Source: Lentibacillus juripiscarius JCM 12147 (GTDB lineage: Bacteria; Bacillota; Bacilli; Bacillales_D; Amphibacillaceae). Taken from it: a stretch of 53,537 bases of DNA. The position numbers and the translations under genes were made by a program. The stretch is from NCBI GenBank assembly GCA_001311805.1, contig BBCA01000019.1, positions 1 through 53,537 of the forward strand, given 5' to 3'. The notes beneath the pieces were generated by a model. That model had not been told where the DNA came from. It saw nothing but the letters and a program-made list of their open reading frames with translations, and did no database searches. This document shows, piece after piece, positions 48,118-53,537 of this stretch (positions within the stretch are counted from its first letter, which is position 1; every line of letters begins with the position of its first letter).

Positions 48118-49341
48118 TTGGAAACATCATTGATAGCACCAGATAATACGTGGGCGCTTTGGGCTTTTCTGACAGGCTGGGCAGCTATCAGCATTTATTT
48201 GGAGCAGAGGTACGCATGGGCATCGAAAATCTCCGGGGCCATCATCGCTTTAATCGGGGCCATGGCACTGGCAAACTTGAACATTATCCCGGTTGAATCC
48301 AGTGTTTATGACGCCGTCTGGAATTATGTCGTGCCACTGGCGATTCCACTTCTGTTATTCCAGGCCAACATTAAAAAGATTTGGCAGGAAAGCGGGCGAA
48401 TGCTGACTATTTTTCTATTAAGTGCAATTGGCACCGTGGCCGGAACAATTATTTCATTTATGCTGCTGAAAGATGTCATTCCACACTTGGACAAATTGGT
48501 GCTATGATGGCCGGTTCCTATACTGGAGGCGGAGTGAATTTTGCCGCTATGTCGGCCAAGTTCGAAGCACCAGGTGAACTCGTTTCAGCGACAGTTGTTG
48601 CAGACAACGCTATGATGGCACTATTTTTCTTTGTCCTTATGGCAATTCCGGCTATTTCCTTCTTCCGGTCCAAATTTAAAACGCCGCACATGGAAGAAGT
48701 GGAAGCGGGCGTCTCCGGTGATGAAGACGAAACACAGGCAGCTTCATTCTGGAAACGCAAGGAAATTTCATTAAAAGATATTGCTACAAGTGTTGCCACT
48801 GCCTTTATTCTTGTTGCAGTGTCCTTCCACCTGGCTGATTTTTTGCAGGAATTATCCCGAGTGGTGAGGATGTAAATATTTTTTATCAGGTACTGGGTGG
48901 TATTATCGGTGATCAGTACCTCATGCTGACGACGCTTACCGTCATAGTGGTGCTTTTATTCCCGAACTATTTCGAGAATATCCAGGGAACGCAAGAGATT
49001 GGGACGTCTTAATTTACTTGTTTTTCGTTGTTATTGGTGTTCCAGCATCGCTATCATTAGTTGTTACAACAGCACCACTTTTGCTCGTCTTTGTACTGAT
49101 CATTGTGCTGATGAATTTACTTTTCTCCCTTGTGCTTGGGAAACTGTTTAAATTCAACCTCGAAGAAGTGGTGCTTGCAAGTAACGCAAACCTTGGCGGC
49201 CCGACGACTGCTGCGGCGATGGCAATTGCCAAAGGCTGGAACAAACTTATCGTGCCCATTCTTCTGGTTGGCACACTCGGCTATATTATTGGCAACTATA
49301 TCGGAACCGGTCTTGGCATGTGGTTCCAAAATCTTATATAG
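48118..49341 (+). CDS. DUF819 family membrane protein, YjcL-like (three frameshifts)
   Basis: About 408 residues and some ten membrane segments. Family stretches: METSLIAPDNTWALWAFLTG, VWNYVVPLAIPLLLFQANIK, GAMMAGSYTGGGVNFAAMSA (probable substrate-site glycine-rich motif), SATVVADNAMMALFFFVLMA, GGIIGDQYLMLTTLTVIVVL and ASNANLGGPTTAAAMAIAKG, a second copy of the glycine-rich motif. Missing bases near 48489, 48842 and 49003 split it. Start TTG at 48118 after GGGGTGAT. The inverted repeated design is that of a secondary transporter; substrate unknown. Confidence 0.85.
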
Positions 49342-49361
49342 ACGGTTAAATGAGTCATCAC

Positions 49362-49400
49362 GAGTGCTCCGGATTGCTTCCCGTCCGGGCGCTCTTTTTT
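49362..49400 (+). terminator. Terminator of the DUF819 gene
   Basis: GAGTGCTCCGGA (49362-49373) pairs with TCCGGGCGCTC (49384-49394) with a mismatch, followed by six Ts. Confidence 0.8.
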
Positions 49401-49445
49401 AATCTGCTGATGTTACGTAAATTTTCATAGTCAGAGCAGTCACCG

Positions 49446-50666
49446 TCATTTCACAATATGCACCTTCCTAATCATGCGTCCTTCTATTTTAAGCACTTTA
49501 AACGTCAGGTTGTTGCGCTCCAGTACCTCGCCCTCTTTGGGAAAATCAATAAATTCTTTTAATAGGTATCCGGCAAGGACATCCTCTTCTTCTGGAATGT
49601 CTGTACGGAATACGGAATTCAGCCGCCTTAGTGGTATTTTGCCATCACAGATCATTTCGGTTTCCGTCATCTTTTCAATGATTGCCTCGTTCTCAGAGTC
49701 CATTTCATCTTCAATTTCCAGGCCGATCATGGCTTCAATGACATCTTCATGTGTCAGGATGCCTTCTGTTCCGCCATACTCGTCCAATACAATAGTCATA
49801 TGTTTTTTCTCTTTTGTCATTTTGCGGAAGACCCACTCAATCGGGTGAAATTCGTACACAATCATGGGATCCATATAACTGAAGGCTTCCAATGATTTAT
49901 CCCGCTCTTCTGACCATGACAGCAAATATTTGGAATGAAAGATAGCTACAATATCGTCTATATCCTCATTATAAACGGGATAACGTGTATACGGGTTCTG
50001 GATCACAACGTCCCGTACTTCCTCAAATGAAGCTGTAATGGGAAGTGCGGTTATGTCGACCCGCGGTGTTTTTATGACGTCTCTTACTTTTAAGTTGTAA
50101 AAATCGAGCACCCCTTTAATACGGTGGGACTCGGCCTGGTTGAATGTCCCTTCCGAATCGGCAATATCGACCATCGCACGCAGGTCTTCTTTCGATATCG
50201 ATTCATCATCTAATTCACCTTTCGCCAGTGCTCTTGTAATAAACCCTGTCAGCCAATTAAGTACGATGGTTATCGGCTTGAATACAATGATGAAGAATCG
50301 AATAACAGGATAGATAATGGGTGAGATACGATCGGGAAATGCCGCTGCCACTGATTTAGGAATAACCTCAGAGAAAACAAGGATCGTCACGGTCAAAAAA
50401 GCCGAAGCGATCCCCACATTAAAGTCGTATTGAATCGCCAGTGTTGTCACAAGCGTGGGGAGCAGAATGTTGGCTATGTTATTTCCAATTAAATCGTTGT
50501 GATAAATTCGCTTGGCTTTGAAACTAAATCCAGCAGTTTTTTCCGCCTTTTTATCATTATGTTTTGCCTTCGTTTGCAGTTTCAGTTTATTGGTGGCTGT
50601 CAGTGCCGTTTCGCTTCCTGAAAAGAATAGCGATGCAACTAATAATATAATGATTGCAATGATCAC
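49446..50666 (-). CDS. CNNM/hemolysin-C family CBS-domain protein
   Basis: A 406-residue intact protein with three parts: DUF21/CNNM membrane domain (residues 1-170; SGSETALTATNKLKLQTKAK at its start), a CBS pair (residues about 185-305; PRVDITALPITASFEEVRDV and VLDEYGGTEGILTHEDVIEA) and a C-terminal CorC/HlyC domain ending FKVLKIEGRMIRKVHIV. Family members are Mg2+ efflux or Mg2+/Co2+-related transporters, controlled by nucleotide or Mg2+ binding to the CBS pair. GTG at 50666 follows AAGGAGG. Bacillus has several paralogs; the specific ion is not determinable. Confidence 0.9.
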   Translation of the reverse strand: MIIAIIILLVASLFFSGSETALTATNKLKLQTKAKHNDKKAEKTAGFSFKAKRIYHNDLIGNNIANILLPTLVTTLAIQYDFNVGIASAFLTVTILVFSEVIPKSVAAAFPDRISPIIYPVIRFFIIVFKPITIVLNWLTGFITRALAKGELDDESISKEDLRAMVDIADSEGTFNQAESHRIKGVLDFYNLKVRDVIKTPRVDITALPITASFEEVRDVVIQNPYTRYPVYNEDIDDIVAIFHSKYLLSWSEERDKSLEAFSYMDPMIVYEFHPIEWVFRKMTKEKKHMTIVLDEYGGTEGILTHEDVIEAMIGLEIEDEMDSENEAIIEKMTETEMICDGKIPLRRLNSVFRTDIPEEEDVLAGYLLKEFIDFPKEGEVLERNNLTFKVLKIEGRMIRKVHIVK

Positions 50667-50762
50667 AAGCTATATCCTCCTTAGCCATGGCAGGTTGTAT
50701 TACTGTATATATAAGTATTTTTGACACATGGGAAATTTTTAACCCACTCCTGTGCATAATAA

Positions 50763-50786
50763 AAAGGAGAGGATACCCTCTCCTTT
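50763..50786 (-). terminator. Terminator of sodF
   Basis: AAAGGAGAGG (50763-50772) and CCTCTCCTTT (50777-50786) form a perfect 10-bp stem; the minus strand continues TTATTATG. Confidence 0.85.
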
Positions 50787-50812
50787 GGCACCGATCAACC
50801 TATCAGCATGTA

Positions 50813-51886
50813 TTAATACGGCGTCCACTGAACATACTGTGCCTGCTGGAACCGCTGATTGACGTCATCCCAATTCACGACGTTCCACCACGCGTCAATA
50901 TAGTCTTTGCGGTTCGTCTGATATTGCAAATAATAGGCATGCTCCCACACATCCAGCACTAATAATGGAATGATATCCTGCTGAGACAGATTTTGATGTT
51001 TTTCGGCCTGCAGTATTTCTGTCCGGTGTGATCGAGGTGACCAGACAAGCATGGCCCAGCCAACCGACTGAACTTTTTCAGCAGCATGGGAGAAGTGCTC
51101 TTTAAACTTGTCAAAGCTTCCGAATGTGCGTTTGATTTCTTTGGCAATGGTGCCATCTGGTTTTCCCCCGCCATTCGGGCACATATTATGCCAGAAAATG
51201 GTGTGAAGATAGTGTCCGGCACCATTAAAGGCCGCTTCGTTTTCCCAGTGCCTGATTAGGGAGAAGTCACCACGCTTTCTGGCTTTTTCCATTTCTTTTT
51301 CGGCTTTGTTAAGGCCTTCCACATAGCCTTTATGATGTTTATCATGGTGCAGCCTCATAATTTCTTCACTAATGTGCGGCTCAAGTGCATTGTAATCATA
51401 TGGCAGCGGCGGGAGTTTATGCTGGCCGATTGGCACGGTCTGGGATGCTTTCCGGTCGTCATCGTCCAGCTCCTCTTCCTCGCCTGCTTCCCATTCGTCG
51501 TATTCCGCCTCCACATCGGTATCTGATGAGTCTCGTTCGATTTCCACATTGCCGTCTGCCGCTTCCTCTATTGCGTTTCCGACAGTCTGAATCCCGCGGG
51601 TAAATTCAGTGAATTGCTCCCTTAACGATTCAGCTTCCGCCTGCAGCGAATCAACATCTTCCATCTCATCATCTTGCGTTTCATCCCGGTCAAGCTGGGA
51701 TCGATAACTATTCGCCCGTTCCCGCAGCTGGCTGAATTCGCCCAACCAGCCATCTATGTCCGCCTTTACATCTGATGTAAAACCCTCATTCTGTTTAAAT
51801 GAAATAATCGATTCCTCACACCGCTCCGCCCAGTCATTCAGCTGCTGCAGCCAATTGATTTTCTGTGATTCTGGCATATCGAACAT
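50813..51886 (-). CDS. sodF: Iron/manganese superoxide dismutase with a long acidic N-terminal extension
   Basis: Converts superoxide to oxygen and hydrogen peroxide. Of 357 residues, the C-terminal about 200 (from HKLPPLPYDYNALEPHISEE) are a Fe/Mn-SOD: metal ligands are the His in MRLHHDKHHKGYVEGL, the His in GHYLHTIFWHNMCPNGG, and Asp and His in VLDVWEHAYYLQY. The first about 155 residues are an extra helical domain ending in an acidic run (EYDEWEAGEEEELDDDDRKA). B. subtilis SodF also has an extension, but this one is longer. AAGGAGG lies 3 nt before ATG 51886 and 12 nt before ATG 51877. Frame intact. Confidence 0.9.
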   Translation of the reverse strand: MFDMPESQKINWLQQLNDWAERCEESIISFKQNEGFTSDVKADIDGWLGEFSQLRERANSYRSQLDRDETQDDEMEDVDSLQAEAESLREQFTEFTRGIQTVGNAIEEAADGNVEIERDSSDTDVEAEYDEWEAGEEEELDDDDRKASQTVPIGQHKLPPLPYDYNALEPHISEEIMRLHHDKHHKGYVEGLNKAEKEMEKARKRGDFSLIRHWENEAAFNGAGHYLHTIFWHNMCPNGGGKPDGTIAKEIKRTFGSFDKFKEHFSHAAEKVQSVGWAMLVWSPRSHRTEILQAEKHQNLSQQDIIPLLVLDVWEHAYYLQYQTNRKDYIDAWWNVVNWDDVNQRFQQAQYVQWTPY

Positions 51887-51987
51887 GAACCTCCTTCATA
51901 TAATCAAACACTCCGTGGTAGCCTATGCCGCAATGCCTAATTTTGTCACACCTGCTAGCTGGGCGGGCATGAGTGGAAGACTTATAC

Positions 51988-52034
51988 ATAAAAAACGGCC
52001 GGGGGATGGCATTGGTTCGCCGCGCCCGACCGCT
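51988..52034 (-). terminator. Terminator of the large membrane-protein gene
   Basis: On the minus strand CGGTCGGG pairs with CCCGGCCG and is followed by TTTTTTATG, about 30-70 bp after the stop at 52062. Confidence 0.7.
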
Positions 52035-52061
52035 TCTTCATGTTTATTTTCAAAGGGGCAC

Positions 52062-53199
52062 TTAGTCTTCTACATCGTCGCCATAATACTCCATTTGCTC
52101 GTACCGCTGTTGCTGCCGGTAGCCATACGTGATGTTCCGAACCATTGAGTCATTCTCCAGACCAGAGCCGATAGCGCCTGCCACTGTTGCCACGGAGGTG
52201 ACCAGCCAGGCCAGCTGCAAATAGTGCCGGAAACTCACTTGTTCTTCCAGCCCGGTAACAGAGGCATATAAATCCGGCGGTACAAAAAGGCAACTGCCGC
52301 AAAGAAAAGAATATAGAGCATACAGTAATAGACGGCAACCGACACCCCTAGCGTCATAACAGTCGCGGCATTATACAGCATACGCAACTTCCGTTCACTT
52401 TTGTAACTCGGTTTTTCCCATAGATTATGGGCAACAATCACCCAGATAATCATGCCGAAGATAGCAGCCAGCATCAGCACGACAAACCGTATTGATCCAT
52501 ATGCCACACTCAGCTTCCACAGGGTTGGGAAAATCAAACCGTATGCCCCGGTCGCAAACGCAACGGCAACAACATTTTTAAACGCAGGAATGATCGACAA
52601 GGGTTTGTTAGCATACGCCATTCCCAATAGGAGTCTTGTCCGCCCATATATCCGGGGCCTGAGCACAAACAGAACATCCGCCTTCACCTTGTCGTTTGGG
52701 TGGGATGCTTTGCGAATCGGAGAAAAATAAAACCGCCGCTTCAGCAGATGGCCTTCATTCGAAGCTGCAGTCCCTTCGTTCGTGCTCTCCGGATAGCCGT
52801 TCACTTTATAATACAGTTCACTTACCATTTGGATAATTGCCTTTTTCACACGTTTATAAAGCGGAAAGAATCCAAATGCCGGTATGGATACTTGTGCAAC
52901 CCCGGTGTCCTCATTCACGTCACCCAGCACAATATCTTTTTGGGAAAACATTGGCAAGTCGGTCAGACAAACCGTATAATCCCAGTTTTCCTTCTGTTTA
53001 ATGGCTGCAGCCCGTTGCATATTTTATCGATATTCTCGGCTGCTCCCGTGAGCGGGTCATAATACAGCCGAATCTTCCACTCAATCGCACGGTTAATATT
53101 ATCCGAAAATGCTTGCGGCAGCTCATCCGCCAATCGTTCAGCCATATCTGCCGGTAATTCGGGAGCTGGAATCAGCCCAACAACCATTGATTCTTCCAT
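52062..53199 (-). CDS. Conserved membrane protein of unknown function (two frameshifts)
   Basis: About 380 residues. The N-terminal soluble domain of about 200 residues (MEESMVVGLIPAPELPADMA, EWKIRLYYDPLTGAAENIDK, WDYTVCLTDLPMFSQKDIVL) is followed by about five membrane helices (VVAVAFATGAYGLIFPTLWK, VVLMLAAIFGMIIWVIVAHN, AVYYCMLYILFFAAVAFLYR, LAWLVTSVATVAGAIGSGLE) and a polar tail ending YYGDDVED. A missing A near 53022 and an indel near 52265 split it; the last part follows from the shifted frame to a TAA at 52062. ATG at 53199 follows GGGGAGG. I do not recognise the family. Confidence 0.7.
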
Positions 53200-53396
53200 G
53201 AAAGAACCACCTCCCCACTGCTTCGGAATGATCGGAGACAACTATTCTATTACCTATATCGTAATCCGAAAAACTAGCAAATTGAATTTCGAGTAGAAAT
53301 CTTTACGGACCACAGTAATTAAGGTAGGATTTATAACAAGACAATTTATAAATTTTTAAATATTTTATGCAAGGAGTTCGTGCAGGTCTTTGTGGG

Positions 53397-53537
53397 AGCG
53401 CGCGACTTTCCCGGTTCGCGCGACTTTGGCCCGGGCGCTCGATTTGAAACGGCTCTCGCTCGATTTGAGACGGCTCTCGCTCGATTTGAGGCGGTTCTCG
53501 CTCGAGTTGCGGCTGCTCTCGCTCGAGTTGCGGCTGC
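53397..53537 (+). repeat. 21-bp array E: CGCTCGATTTGA units (runs off the window)
   Basis: Seven units with the GA core at 53404, 53422, 53441, 53462, 53483, 53504 and 53525: steps of 18, 19, 21, 21, 21 and 21 bp. Heads change along the array, from CGCGCGACTTT (two) through CGCTCGATTTGA (three) to CGCTCGAGTTGCGGCTGCTC (two). Strongly GC-rich compared with the AT-rich sequence at its left. The array continues past the window end. It lies upstream of the membrane-protein gene, about 200 bp from its start. Confidence 0.88.

Noticed and set aside
8728..53537. A constant strand orientation of the 21-bp arrays (possible replication-linked signal)
   Set aside because: Arrays A-E all read the same way on the plus strand, but mini-array F at 36246-36305 reads on the minus strand, so a strict orientation rule fails; the sample is too small.

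Overview
The window looks like a piece of chromosome from a Gram-positive, probably moderately halophilic member of the Bacillaceae (Virgibacillus/Lentibacillus/Oceanobacillus type). This is inferred from strong AGGAGG-type ribosome binding sites, frequent GTG/TTG starts, Bacillus-type families (RlmN, YumB-like NDH-2, FloT, YjzC, SodF, YfiT, YkhA, DUF421, YkkCD-like SMR pair), and salt- and cation-related transporters (BCCT, NhaC, CPA1 antiporter). There is no rRNA, tRNA, phage module, intact IS or CRISPR array.

Layout. 1-3.3 kb: BCCT osmolyte transporter and NhaC-type antiporter. 3.4-6.3 kb: DUF421 protein, then an actin-like ParM/ParR partition operon preceded by a cluster of TGTRTAC repeats that looks like its centromere. 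6.4-14.3 kb: rlmN, flavin enzymes, DinB protein, CoA transferase, LytTR regulator, NADH dehydrogenase. 14.3-18 kb: SMR efflux pair with a TetR regulator and two matching operator palindromes, then two DUF1538 membrane proteins followed by a tandem-PII protein. 18-22 kb: thioesterase, SDR-MarR-SDR operon, AbrB-type transporter. 22-28.6 kb: histidine-utilization operon hutG-U-I-H with a divergent LysR gene. 28.9-38.9 kb: YfiT, SDRs, a DnaD-like protein, pentapeptide protein, small membrane and lipoproteins, flotillin. 39-43.3 kb: CPA1 antiporter, yjzC, LysR, YkhA-like thioesterase. 43.3-48 kb: Nudix plus PLD-helicase-DUF3427 operon flanked by decayed gene fragments. 48-53.5 kb: DUF819 transporter, CNNM/CBS protein, SodF, large membrane protein.

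Two features cut across the window. First, roughly one single-base indel per kilobase interrupts about 30 genes, mostly in short homopolymers; the translations resume in the next frame with family-consistent sequence. I read these mainly as assembly errors, and broken genes are listed at their reconstructed full extents. Second, at least six intergenic arrays are built from imperfect repeats with a period of about 21 bp, each unit having a conserved head (CGGTTGAT, TTGTGAACTTTA or CGCTCGATTTGA) and a variable tail. They hold no convincing gene, match no element class known to me, and are the best candidate here for something undescribed.

The genes most likely to act together are parM-parR-repeat cluster; tetR with the SMR pair; DUF1538a-DUF1538b-tandem PII; lysR with hutGUIH; and Nudix with the DUF3427 helicase.
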